A DNA stretch of 64,000 nt, from NCBI GenBank assembly GCA_964537035.1, contig CAZIAK010000001.1:124001-188000 (forward strand). The letters are read 5' to 3'. The notes under the pieces were generated by a model. That model ran no database searches. It saw only the letters and a list, made by a program, of their open reading frames with translations, and was not told where the DNA came from. Numbering within the stretch: the stretch's first letter is position 1; the number at the start of each line of letters is the position of its first letter. The position numbers and the translations under genes were made by a program. The DNA is from CAZIAK01 sp964537035. GTDB taxonomy: Bacteria; Planctomycetota; B15-G4. This document shows, piece after piece, positions 50,457 to 58,295 of this stretch.

Positions 50457-50550
50457 CCTGCAGATCTAGCCAGCCTCGGCGTCAGGACGTCAACGCCGCA
50501 GACGCCGGCCAGCCGCCCAGCTGGCACACCGGTACGTGCCGGCCCGGTCA

Positions 50551-51459
50551 TCAACCGTCGTCGTTCTCGGCTCGTTCGGGGACCTCGAACATCTGGAGGT
50601 CGAGGGGCTTGCCCAGGTCGAACACAGGCAGGCCCTGATCGTCGCTGATCAGTCCGAGGGTGGCCACCAGATCATCCCGCTCGTCGAGCAAGCGAATGGT
50701 CAGGGGCACGATGAGATCGTCGGCGTTACGAGCATGGCGCGAGAGCACCATCTGCCAGACCTGCGGTTGCACACGACCGATGGTCGAGAGTTCGATCCGG
50801 TGAACGTAGTGGGTCTCGGCGTCGATGGACAACTTGATGTCTACCAGCGGCGCTGGGTCTCCCGGCCTCGGGGGAGGGGCGTTCAGGTCCGGGCCGAAGA
50901 TCACGTCGGGCAGCGTGCCCCGCACCACGTCGACCTCCCGATCATCACCCAGGCGCCGACGGCTGGGGACGTTCAGGGTCTCACGGGCCACGAAGCGGGC
51001 GTCGCTCAACTGCTCCATCAAGCCGTCGACGGAGATCACGTCGAGAATCAAGCGGGTCAGCTCGAGCTGCTCACGCTCCAGGGCCAGATCCGTGTGAAAC
51101 GTCTCGGGATCGTCGCTGTAGAGGGTCACCTGGCCGTCCCGGTTGTCTCGCATCCAGAAGACCTGCCCGTCGAAGCCCACCGAGCTGTCGCTACGCGCGA
51201 GGGTCTCGGTGCGGCGGGTGAGCATGCGCTCGGGAGAGCGCCCGTAGAACCGCTCGACCTCCACGGAAAAAGTCCCGCTGCCCTCTGGCTTGCGCGCGGT
51301 CACTGAGAAGAGACCATGGAGGCTGCCAGGCCGCGGCAGGGCCGTCTCGCCCCGCTGGGCAACGGCAGCCGCCGTCAGAATCTCCTGGGCTCGCTCTTCG
51401 TTTGAGAGCTCGTCCAGTCCGGGCAGCAGCAAGGCAAGGAAGAGAAGCATCGTCGACAT
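50551..51459 (-). CDS. Secreted protein of unknown function
   Basis: A 302-residue protein from ATG 51459 with a hydrophobic N-terminus (MSTMLLFLALLLPG). The rest is mostly beta-strands alternating with charged stretches (FDGQVFWMRDNRDGQV, HYVHRIELSTIGRV), possibly like the LolA-type lipoprotein carriers, but I do not claim that. Divergent from the TMTC-like gene, 46 bases away, and convergent with mutL. Several short GC hairpins lie between it and mutL (50457-50550) but none has a T-tract. Confidence 0.75.
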   Translation of the reverse strand: MSTMLLFLALLLPGLDELSNEERAQEILTAAAVAQRGETALPRPGSLHGLFSVTARKPEGSGTFSVEVERFYGRSPERMLTRRTETLARSDSSVGFDGQVFWMRDNRDGQVTLYSDDPETFHTDLALEREQLELTRLILDVISVDGLMEQLSDARFVARETLNVPSRRRLGDDREVDVVRGTLPDVIFGPDLNAPPPRPGDPAPLVDIKLSIDAETHYVHRIELSTIGRVQPQVWQMVLSRHARNADDLIVPLTIRLLDERDDLVATLGLISDDQGLPVFDLGKPLDLQMFEVPERAENDDG

Positions 51460-51505
51460 CACGGACTCCACCGTAGAAGGGAAGCCCCCCAGGGGCAACG
51501 GCGTT

Positions 51506-53197
51506 GTGTTCGGTCGCCTCGCTCCCTGGTTGATCGCTGCCTGCGCCTTGCTGCCGTACCTGGCGGTGCGCAACTACCCCCACGTGCACGATGACCACCT
51601 GCTCCGCGGCCCCACCAGCCTGGCCGTGGACGAGCGGGTCGACTGGGGCACCTTGCTCAGCGGCGATTTCTTCGGCACCTTCGAGCAGCCCACGGGAAAC
51701 ACGGCCTTCTGGCGCCCGCTGGTCCTGGCCACCTATCGCTGGGAGCACCAGCTGGCTGGCGAGTCCAGCGCGGGTTTCGCCTGGCTCGGGCACGTGGTCA
51801 CCCTGCTCTGCCATCTCGCCGCCAGCCTGGGCCTGTGGCGCCTGGTTCTGGCACTGGGGCTCGGACCGCCGTCTGCCCTCCTCGCCGCCGCCTTGTTCGC
51901 GCTCCATCCCCTGCACGTCGAGTCCGTCGCCTGGATCAGCGGTCGCACCGACGTCCTGGCCACTGCCCTCTGCTGGTGGGGGACGGCCTGGTGGATCGAA
52001 CGGAAGGGCAGCTGGCCCGCTGCCGTCGCGGCCGTGCTGGCCTTTGTGGCAGCGCTGCTGAGCAAGGAGCCCGCCCTGGTGCTGGTGGGCAGCGCCGCGC
52101 TTCTGGCTCGCTGCCAGGGCATGCCTTGGCGTCGAGCGCTGGCAGCTCCCGCCCTGGCCATCGTGGCGACACTGATCCTCCGCGCAGGCGTCTTTGGTCT
52201 CTCGCCGCAGATCTCCGAGGCTGGCTACATGGGTCCAGAGTCTCCCGCCCATCGCTGGTGGACCTGGGCAGCGATCCTGCCGGACATGCTGCGCTTCACG
52301 GTCTGGCCCGATGCCGCCTCGCCCATCCACCCGGTGGCGGCGGCGACCGGGTGGGGCTCCCCAGGAGTCCTGGCAGGGTTGGCCGCTCTGCTGCTGGTCG
52401 TGGCGGCGTCCCTGTGGACCTGGCGACGCCGAGAGGCTCCCTTGGTGCTGGCCGCGACCCTGACCCTGGGCACCCTGCTGGTGCTCGCACCGTGGACCCG
52501 CTTCGCCATGGGCTTCGACGACGTGGCCGGGCCCTTGTATGACCGCTACCTCTACGCCATGGCCGCGGCCCCTGGGCTGATCCTCTGTACCGTCCTGGCC
52601 AGGTGGCTTCAGCCCGGTGCCTGGCGATCGCTGCTGGCCGTCGCTCTTTGCGCCGTGACCCTGGGACCAGCCACAGCCCGCCGAACGCAGATGTGGGCCT
52701 CAGAAGAGTCCTTCTCACGGGCGGGTCTGGCCGTGGCTCCCGGCTCGGCCAACATGTGGACCCAGCTGGGCTCGGCCCAGCTCGAGATCCTGCGCAACCT
52801 CGGCGAGGTGCAGGCTGGGACAGCGGCGGTAGAGAGCTTCGAGCAGGCCCTGGCCCTCGACCCTCAGCACCGCTTCGCAGCCCTCAACCGTTTCATCACC
52901 CTGGCCATCTTGCGCCGCGAGCCTGAAGCCCGGGCGGCTGCAGAGGCCTTGCTGGCCCAACGCGGCACAGACCCGGGGGTGCTCCACAACGTGGCGGGTT
53001 GGCATGCGTCCAGGGGACGCTTCGAAGCCGCCGCCCAGCTCTACGAGCGAGAACTCATGGGTGGCTCAGCCTTGCCAGGCGCCATGGACGCCTTGAACGC
53101 CTGCGTGGAGGCCCTGGCCGCTGAGCGGCAGGCAGCAACAGACCGTTCGCCGAACGCAAACGGAGAGCCCCTTGCTCCTGCAGTGGGTGGGGGCTGA
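51506..53197 (+). CDS. TMTC-like membrane protein with TPR repeats (possible O-mannosyltransferase)
   Basis: A protein of about 563 residues. After the first segment, DDHLLRGP, then the block LFALHPLHVESVAWISGRTDVLA near 130-155 is the signature of TMTC-type proteins, followed by several membrane segments to about 390 and a C-terminal TPR region (about 410-530). Eukaryotic TMTC proteins are O-mannosyltransferases; bacterial relatives are uncharacterised glycosyltransferase candidates. GTG at 51506 has AGGGG about 11 bases upstream. The earlier open frame lies antisense to the divergent gene. Confidence 0.8.
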   Translation: MFGRLAPWLIAACALLPYLAVRNYPHVHDDHLLRGPTSLAVDERVDWGTLLSGDFFGTFEQPTGNTAFWRPLVLATYRWEHQLAGESSAGFAWLGHVVTLLCHLAASLGLWRLVLALGLGPPSALLAAALFALHPLHVESVAWISGRTDVLATALCWWGTAWWIERKGSWPAAVAAVLAFVAALLSKEPALVLVGSAALLARCQGMPWRRALAAPALAIVATLILRAGVFGLSPQISEAGYMGPESPAHRWWTWAAILPDMLRFTVWPDAASPIHPVAAATGWGSPGVLAGLAALLLVVAASLWTWRRREAPLVLAATLTLGTLLVLAPWTRFAMGFDDVAGPLYDRYLYAMAAAPGLILCTVLARWLQPGAWRSLLAVALCAVTLGPATARRTQMWASEESFSRAGLAVAPGSANMWTQLGSAQLEILRNLGEVQAGTAAVESFEQALALDPQHRFAALNRFITLAILRREPEARAAAEALLAQRGTDPGVLHNVAGWHASRGRFEAAAQLYERELMGGSALPGAMDALNACVEALAAERQAATDRSPNANGEPLAPAVGGG

Positions 53198-53219
53198 TGC
53201 CCCGCGCCTCGAGAGATGC

Positions 53220-53307
53220 TGGTGCCGAAGGGGGGACTCGAACCCCCACTGGGTTAACCCCAACTAGACCCTGAATCTAGCGCGTCTACCAATTCCGCCA
53301 CTTCGGC
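53220..53307 (-). tRNA. tRNA-Leu (anticodon CAG)
   Basis: An 88-base class II tRNA. The acceptor stem is gccgaag/cttcggc, the anticodon stem ctaga/tctag with loop ttcaggg gives anticodon CAG, and a long variable arm (ttggggttaacccag) is present. The T-arm is ggggg-ttcgagt-ccccc. The discriminator is A and CCA is encoded. T33 is normal here, unlike tRNA-Val at 24474. Confidence 0.95.
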
Positions 53308-53329
53308 ACGTGCAAGTAGCAAGCGGCGG

Positions 53330-53357
53330 ATTGTAGGAACCGTCCGATCTGGCGCAA
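53330..53357 (-). promoter_or_regulatory. Likely promoter of tRNA-Leu
   Basis: On the minus strand TTGCGC (53357-53352) and TACAAT (53335-53330) are 16 bases apart. TACAAT matches the sigma-70 -10 consensus at five of six positions. The start site would lie about 16 bases before the tRNA. Confidence 0.5.
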
Positions 53358-53387
53358 GCCATTGTCCAAACCTTCTGGGCGGCGAGA

Positions 53388-53858
53388 ATGGGGGGCATGA
53401 AGCGGACAAGCGAGAAGGTCGCCTGCGTGAACCGCAAGGCGCGCTACGACTTCGAGATCATCGACACCATCGAAGCTGGCCTGGTGCTCAAGGGCTCGGA
53501 GGCCAAGGCCCTGCGCGAGGGCAAGGGCAACCTGGTAGATGCCTACGCCTTGCTCAGCAAGGGCAGCCCGATCCTTCATGGCTTCGAGATCTCGTGCTAT
53601 AGCCACGACAACGCTGGCGACATCCCCAGCCGTCGGTCTCGTGGGCTCCTGCTTCACCGCGCTGAGATTCGTCGGCTGAAAGCCCGGCTGCACGAGAACG
53701 GCCTGACCCTGGTGCCCTTGCGGGTCTACTTCAAGGGCCCTTGGGCCAAGGTCGAGCTGGGGCTGGCCCGAGGCAAGCGCAAGACCGACAAGCGCCAGGC
53801 CTTGCGGGCCAAGGCGGTCCAGCGTGACGTCGACCAGGCCTACCGCCAGCGCCGCTAG
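53388..53858 (+). CDS. smpB: SsrA-binding protein SmpB
   Basis: A 156-residue protein. NRKARYDFEIIDTIEAGLVLKG near the N-terminus and SEAKALREGKGNL are typical SmpB blocks; the basic C-terminal tail (KRQALRAKAV) is the part that enters the decoding centre. SmpB delivers tmRNA to stalled ribosomes. Start is the ATG at 53388 or the ATG three codons later. The ssrA gene follows directly, an arrangement common in bacteria. Confidence 0.95.
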   Translation: MGGMKRTSEKVACVNRKARYDFEIIDTIEAGLVLKGSEAKALREGKGNLVDAYALLSKGSPILHGFEISCYSHDNAGDIPSRRSRGLLLHRAEIRRLKARLHENGLTLVPLRVYFKGPWAKVELGLARGKRKTDKRQALRAKAVQRDVDQAYRQRR

Positions 53859-53868
53859 GGTGGGCCTG

Positions 53869-53877
53869 TGATACAGT
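53869..53877 (+). promoter_or_regulatory. Possible extended -10 element for ssrA
   Basis: TGATACAGT between smpB and the tmRNA has the TGn-TANNNT form of an extended -10 box. No -35 element is visible at the right distance. The mature tmRNA begins 16 bases after this box, leaving room for a short leader. Confidence 0.35.
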
Positions 53878-53892
53878 AAGGCGCTGTTCTTC

Positions 53893-54247
53893 GGGGGCGA
53901 TTTGGCTTCGACCGAGTTGCTGACTTCCCCGGGTGGCGTGCCGAGGTGCCAGGTGGCCTCGTAAAACCCCTGGAAAACTTTAGCTGGCAACAACAGCTAC
54001 GCTTTGGCTGCCTGAGATACGGTAGCCCGTCGCCCTACTCCGAGCCTGCCGGGGTAGGGGGGCGTCACTTGCAGGCTGGTCTGGCTCACTCTGCTTGCGG
54101 TGAGCCAGGCGAGATTCAGCGAGCTGGCCGAGGCGGGATCCTGTCGATGGGAGCCCGGCGAGGCGAGATCCAAACCATCGACTACGCACGTAGAGGCTCT
54201 TGGAAGGGCGCTTTGGGACGCGGGTTCGATTCCCGCCGCCTCCACCA
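53893..54247 (+). ncRNA. ssrA: Transfer-messenger RNA (tmRNA)
   Basis: The 5' ggggcga-tttggcttcgacc and the 3' T-arm (gcggg-ttcgatt-cccgc) with encoded ACCA are the tRNA-like ends; the 5' gggggcg pairs with 3' cgcctcc (one G-U). The tag reading frame is visible at 53983-54015 and encodes AGNNSYALAA followed by TGA, with the usual YALAA degradation signal. Whether GCT or the next GGC is the resume codon is not certain. Length is about 355 bases. The genes smpB and ssrA together provide ribosome rescue. Confidence 0.96.
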
Positions 54248-54367
54248 CATCTTCTTCTAAAGCTGCCCGACGTCAGGTTGGGCGGTGCCCAGGCACGGCG
54301 AAGCTCTTGAAGGGCACGATGACGTGCAGATAATGCTCAGGCTGCCGACACCGGATCCACCCCATCG

Positions 54368-55243
54368 ATGCCCAGACTCAGCCTGCCAAGCCTCTTGATC
54401 GTGGGCGCAGGCCTCGCCTTGTCGGCCTGCACCTCGCCCAGCGCTCATCGCCAGGCCATCGAGGCCACGAGCCAGGCCTGGTACAGCGAGGTCCTGCCCG
54501 ACGACCAGGAAGAACTGCTGGACCATATCCGCGGTCTGGCAGACCTGGGGCCGACCGGCGACGACTGGCTGGTGAGCCTGACTCTGCTCTCTCAGGTCGC
54601 CTTTGAGAACCCCTCTGGCCTGGTGCGTGCCGAGGCGCTGCGAGCCGCCTGGGCATTGGCGGCCGACCTGCCTGCCGAGGCCATCCCCCAAGAGGACCTG
54701 CCACTCGACGTGTACCGGGCGACCATAGAGCGCTTCGACGCTCTAGAACTTGGCGACAGGGCCGAGGATCGCGAAGAGCTGCTGGCCGTTGCCCGTGATC
54801 TGAGCAGCTACCGCTTCGCTCCCCATGCCGATCCCAGGCTGCGGCACCTGCCTCTCGACCTGGCGGCCATGGTGGCGTCCAGGGCCAGCTGGGAGGACGA
54901 CCTGGCTCTGCGCGAGGCCTTCTCCCTCGCCCCAGGGTCGGCCCGCCACGCCCTCTCGCTCATCACGCTCTACGCCGCTGACGACATAGACCCGGCCGTC
55001 AGAGAAGAGTCCCTGCGAGCGGCTCGCCATCTCCATGATCTGGCGGCCCTGAACCTGATCACCGGTGCGCTCACCCTTGAAGATCACGCCCAGGTCCTTC
55101 TTGCCGCGGTCGAGAGTCTCGACGAGCTGAGCACCAGGGTGCATCGCAGGGACGTTCTGAGCACCCTCAGTCAGGTCAGGCAGGGCAGCGACCTGGCCCT
55201 GCGTCAGGCGGCGGATGCCCTGGCCCAGAAGGTGAGCCCTTGA
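54368..55243 (+). CDS. HEAT-like lipoprotein of unknown function
   Basis: A 291-residue protein with a lipoprotein signal ending in LALSAC (Cys21). The rest is almost all helical, with repeat-like segments such as LVRAEALRAAWALAADLP, VREESLRAARHLHDLAALN and VLLAAVESLDEL, consistent with HEAT-type repeats. No catalytic motif. It overlaps the DUF366 gene by TTGA. The interval 54248-54367 has one GC hairpin at 54265-54283 without T-tract. Confidence 0.75.
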   Translation: MPRLSLPSLLIVGAGLALSACTSPSAHRQAIEATSQAWYSEVLPDDQEELLDHIRGLADLGPTGDDWLVSLTLLSQVAFENPSGLVRAEALRAAWALAADLPAEAIPQEDLPLDVYRATIERFDALELGDRAEDREELLAVARDLSSYRFAPHADPRLRHLPLDLAAMVASRASWEDDLALREAFSLAPGSARHALSLITLYAADDIDPAVREESLRAARHLHDLAALNLITGALTLEDHAQVLLAAVESLDELSTRVHRRDVLSTLSQVRQGSDLALRQAADALAQKVSP

Positions 55244-55797
55244 AGATCGTCCTGCTTGACCAGCCCCTGAACTACGACGGTCTCCAGCTGGCCACCTCAT
55301 TCGTCGATAGCCACTGCCCGGAGTCAGACAGAGACTCGGTCATTCTGTTCGAGGGCGAGGCCGATGTGCCCGTAGAACACCTGGTCGACCTCGAAGACGC
55401 CGAGGCAGGCGACGTGATCTACAGCCCCTGGATGGCTCACATCATCATCGAACACCGAGGGATCGACCTCCGTAGCGGAGTGCTGGCCCAGCGCCTGCTG
55501 ATGCGCCTGCTCGCTCGTTGGCTCGAAGAACGGTCGGGACAGTCTCTGCAGATCCGCGGCGACGACCTCTTCTTGGGCGAGCGCAAACTGACCGTGTCCA
55601 TCGCCACCACATCGCCCCGGGGCGTGCTCATTCACACCGCCATCAACGTGCACACCGAGAACACGCCTGTTCCCGCAGCTGGTCTGCGCGATCTGCGCGT
55701 CCCTGCCCTCGACTTGCTCAAGGCCATTGCCCGACTGTATGCCGACGAAATGGCCTCGGTTGAGCACGCCACCACCAAGGTGCGACCTGCCCTGTGA
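55240..55797 (+). CDS. DUF366-family protein
   Basis: A 185-residue protein. The blocks VPVEHLVDLEDAEAGDVIYSP (near 42-60), HIIIEHRGIDL, GDDLFLGERKLTVSIAT and LIHTAIN are the conserved features I associate with DUF366. The function is not known to me. TTG start in a TTGA overlap with the lipoprotein gene; GTGA overlap with the next gene. The genes 54368-56849 therefore look like one operon. Confidence 0.8.
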   Translation: MKIVLLDQPLNYDGLQLATSFVDSHCPESDRDSVILFEGEADVPVEHLVDLEDAEAGDVIYSPWMAHIIIEHRGIDLRSGVLAQRLLMRLLARWLEERSGQSLQIRGDDLFLGERKLTVSIATTSPRGVLIHTAINVHTENTPVPAAGLRDLRVPALDLLKAIARLYADEMASVEHATTKVRPAL

Positions 55798-56849
55798 AAC
55801 GTTCGTCCCTGATCACGCTGTTCAAGCTCGTCTTCGCCGCCAGCCTCATCTGGTGGGTGGTGGACAGCGCTGGTGGGCCAGCCAAGATCGCCGCCGTGCT
55901 CAGCAGCATGGACCGCACCCAGTGGCTCCTGGGCCTGGGCGTTGTCTTCACGGCCAACTGTCTCTCCATGCTGCGCTGGCACTTCTTGATGCAGTCGGTG
56001 GGCCTGCACTCGACGCCCTGGTTGGCCCTGCGCCTCGGCTTCATCGGCGTGTTCTTCAACAACGTCGTCCCCGGCCTGACCGGTGGTGATCTGATCAAGG
56101 CGGTGTACGTCACCCGCGAGAACCCCCAGCAGCGCTCGGCGGCGGTGGTCTCGGTCATCGTCGACCGCATCATCGGCATCGTCGCCCTCGCACTCATCGC
56201 CGCGGTGGTGATCCCCTTCGATCTGGAGCAGTACGGCCAGGCTGCGGTGGGCATCTACGGCTTTCTCTTCGCGGCGTCCATAGGAGCCGTCCTGGCCCTC
56301 AGCCGCCGGGCCAAGGTCAAGCTCCGCTCGCTGCTTGAGCGCTTTGGATTCAGCTCGGCCACCCGGGGTGCAGGGGCACTGACCAAGATCGATGAGGCGG
56401 TCTCGATGTACCGCGATCGCATGCGTCAGATCGGCGCGGCCCTGGTCATGTCCGTGGCCGTGCACATGCTGATCATCGTGGCCATTTCGATCTTCGCGGG
56501 CGCTCTGATCAGCGGCGGCCGGTCCGCGTTGGACACCCAGCCCGTGGCAGAAGCTGCCGTGCGAGAGGTTCAACTGGACGCCTTTGAAGATCTGGGTCTG
56601 GACGCCTACTGCTCGGTGATTCCCATCATCATGATCGGCTCGGCAGTCCCGGTGGCGCCCGCTGGCTGGGGTGTGGGCGAGAAGCTCTTCGAGCACTTCT
56701 TCACCCTGGCGGGGGTGGCCAAGATCGACGCCGCCACCCTCTCGCTGACCTACCGGCTCACAGCCACACTGGTCTCACTGCTCGGCGGCATCTTGCTGCT
56801 TCTGGATCGAAAACGGATCAAAGAGGCCCAGAACGAGCAGCTCGAGTAA
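55794..56849 (+). CDS. UPF0104/lysylphosphatidylglycerol synthase-type membrane protein
   Basis: A 351-residue membrane protein with about eight hydrophobic segments. GFIGVFFNNVVPGLTGGDLIKA near 85-105 and a C-terminal VAPAGWGVGEKLFEHFF are the conserved blocks of the LPG-synthase transmembrane (YbhN/UPF0104) family, which flips or transports lipids. No aminoacyltransferase domain follows, so it is the short form. GTG start. Confidence 0.87.
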   Translation: MKRSSLITLFKLVFAASLIWWVVDSAGGPAKIAAVLSSMDRTQWLLGLGVVFTANCLSMLRWHFLMQSVGLHSTPWLALRLGFIGVFFNNVVPGLTGGDLIKAVYVTRENPQQRSAAVVSVIVDRIIGIVALALIAAVVIPFDLEQYGQAAVGIYGFLFAASIGAVLALSRRAKVKLRSLLERFGFSSATRGAGALTKIDEAVSMYRDRMRQIGAALVMSVAVHMLIIVAISIFAGALISGGRSALDTQPVAEAAVREVQLDAFEDLGLDAYCSVIPIIMIGSAVPVAPAGWGVGEKLFEHFFTLAGVAKIDAATLSLTYRLTATLVSLLGGILLLLDRKRIKEAQNEQLE

Positions 56850-56923
56850 CGACAGCACCGAGGTGCCGTCTGCCCTGCGGAGTCGTTTTTCTGATTTCCG
56901 CTCTGGAATCCGACGACGCCCAT

Positions 56924-56942
56924 GTTAAGTAGGTGTTAGGTA
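56924..56942. promoter_or_regulatory. Direct repeat GTTA-N7-GTTA upstream of recA
   Basis: gttaagta and gttaggta begin 11 bases apart, one helical turn, about 90-107 bases before the recA ATG. LexA of Alphaproteobacteria uses a GTTC-N7-GTTC direct repeat, so this may be an SOS-type operator. The same pair is not seen before dinB. A short GC hairpin near 56963-56980 and no clear promoter hexamers are otherwise present in 56850-57030. Confidence 0.35.
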
Positions 56943-57030
56943 TCCAGTCGGTATGGGACGCAGTGGGGGGCAACCCTCCCTGCAGCGTCTTCGAGAACCC
57001 TACGCCCGGAACACTCGGAGAGAATCATCA

Positions 57031-58185
57031 ATGGCCTTCGCATCCAAGCAAAGCAACAAGAGTCCCAGCGGCCGGGGGGGCTTCGGCAAGTCCGGCTCCA
57101 AGGCAGCCAAGGCCGAGAAGCCGAAGCTCGACGGCGTCGAGATGACCCTGGCCCATATCGAGAAGCAGTTCGGTGAGGGCGCCATCATGCGCCTGGGCGA
57201 CGCACCAGCCATCGAGATCAAGGGCACGTCTACGGGTTCCCTTTCGCTCGACATGGCCCTGGGCGGCAAGGGGCTCCCAGAGGGCCGTATCGTCGAGGTC
57301 TTCGGCCCCGAGTCCTCTGGCAAGACCACCCTGACCTTGCATGTCATCGGGTCCGCCCAGAAGGCTGGGGGCACCTGCGCATTCATCGACGCTGAGCACG
57401 CTCTCGACCCGGCCTACGCCAAGAAGCTGGGTGTCGACACCGACGACCTGATCGTCTCCCAGCCTGACAGTGGTGAACAGGCCCTTGAGATTTGCGAGAT
57501 GCTGGTGCGCAGCGGCGCCTTCTCCGTGGTCGTGGTCGACTCGGTGGCGGCTCTGGTGCCCCGGGCCGAGCTCGAAGGTGAGATGGGTGACAGCCATGTG
57601 GGCCTGCAGGCTCGGCTCATGTCCCAGGCCATGCGCAAGCTCACAGGGGCCATCGCCAACAGCGGCACCCTGGTCATCTTCATCAACCAGATTCGCGAGA
57701 AGATCGGTGTGTTCTTCGGCAGCCCCGAGACCACCACAGGTGGCAGGGCGCTCAAGTTCTACTCTTCCGTGCGTATCGATATCCGGCGTATCGGCGCGAT
57801 CAAGGCGGGCGACAAGGTGATCGGCAACCGCACCCGGGTCACGGTGGTCAAGAACAAGATGGCGCCGCCCTTTCGAAAGGCCGAGTTCGACATCATGTTC
57901 AACCAGGGCATCTCCTACGAAGGCGACGTGCTCGACCTGGCCATCGAAAAGGACATCGTCAAGAAGGCCGGAGTCTGGATCTCCTACGGGCCTACCCGCA
58001 TCGGCCAGGGGCGCGAAAAAGCCCGCGACTTCCTGCGCCAAAACGTGGATATTCTGCAGGAGATCGAGGGCAAGGTGCGGGACAGTCTTGCGCCCCCTGC
58101 ACCAACGCCCCAGAAGACCGAAGGCAAGTCCGAAGCCAAGTCTGAGCAGCCCGCTGCCAAGCCGGCCGCCAAGGCGAGGGCCTAG
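57031..58185 (+). CDS. recA: Recombinase A
   Basis: A 384-residue protein. Walker A GPESSGKT at 92-99, then FIDAEHALDP, VVVDSVAALVPRAE and GRALKFYSSVR are all present. The N-terminus has a Lys/Gly/Ser-rich extension of about 30 residues and the C-terminus an Ala/Lys/Glu-rich tail. RecA forms filaments on single-stranded DNA for recombination and SOS signalling. The ATG at 57031 has GGAG 10 bases upstream; the longer open frame reading from 56953 lacks support. Confidence 0.97.
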   Translation: MAFASKQSNKSPSGRGGFGKSGSKAAKAEKPKLDGVEMTLAHIEKQFGEGAIMRLGDAPAIEIKGTSTGSLSLDMALGGKGLPEGRIVEVFGPESSGKTTLTLHVIGSAQKAGGTCAFIDAEHALDPAYAKKLGVDTDDLIVSQPDSGEQALEICEMLVRSGAFSVVVVDSVAALVPRAELEGEMGDSHVGLQARLMSQAMRKLTGAIANSGTLVIFINQIREKIGVFFGSPETTTGGRALKFYSSVRIDIRRIGAIKAGDKVIGNRTRVTVVKNKMAPPFRKAEFDIMFNQGISYEGDVLDLAIEKDIVKKAGVWISYGPTRIGQGREKARDFLRQNVDILQEIEGKVRDSLAPPAPTPQKTEGKSEAKSEQPAAKPAAKARA

Positions 58186-58225
58186 GCACCACGTCGAGAG
58201 CGAGGTCGTTTCCCGGCGCCCCGTG

Positions 58226-58266
58226 TCCACGAGTCGGCTGCTGACGCGTTCAGCAGCCGACTCGTG
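58226..58266. promoter_or_regulatory. Perfect 18-bp hairpin between recA and alaS
   Basis: Two 18-base arms (58226-58243 and 58249-58266) are exact reverse complements around a cgcgt loop. It ends 29 bases before the alaS ATG and is not followed by a T-tract, so it is not a standard terminator. It could be an attenuator or an operator. E. coli AlaRS represses its own gene by binding a palindrome at the promoter, which makes self-regulation a reasonable idea here. Confidence 0.6.
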
Positions 58267-58295
58267 GCACAGAAACCAGTTGCCGGAATCCTCGA

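Noticed and set aside
51191..52330. 379-codon minus-strand frame
   Set aside because: Antisense to the TMTC-like gene; Gln/Gly/Arg-rich without domain signals.
54265..54283. Terminator after ssrA
   Set aside because: The stem is only 7 bp with a G-U pair and no T-tract follows, so I mention it only as a hairpin.
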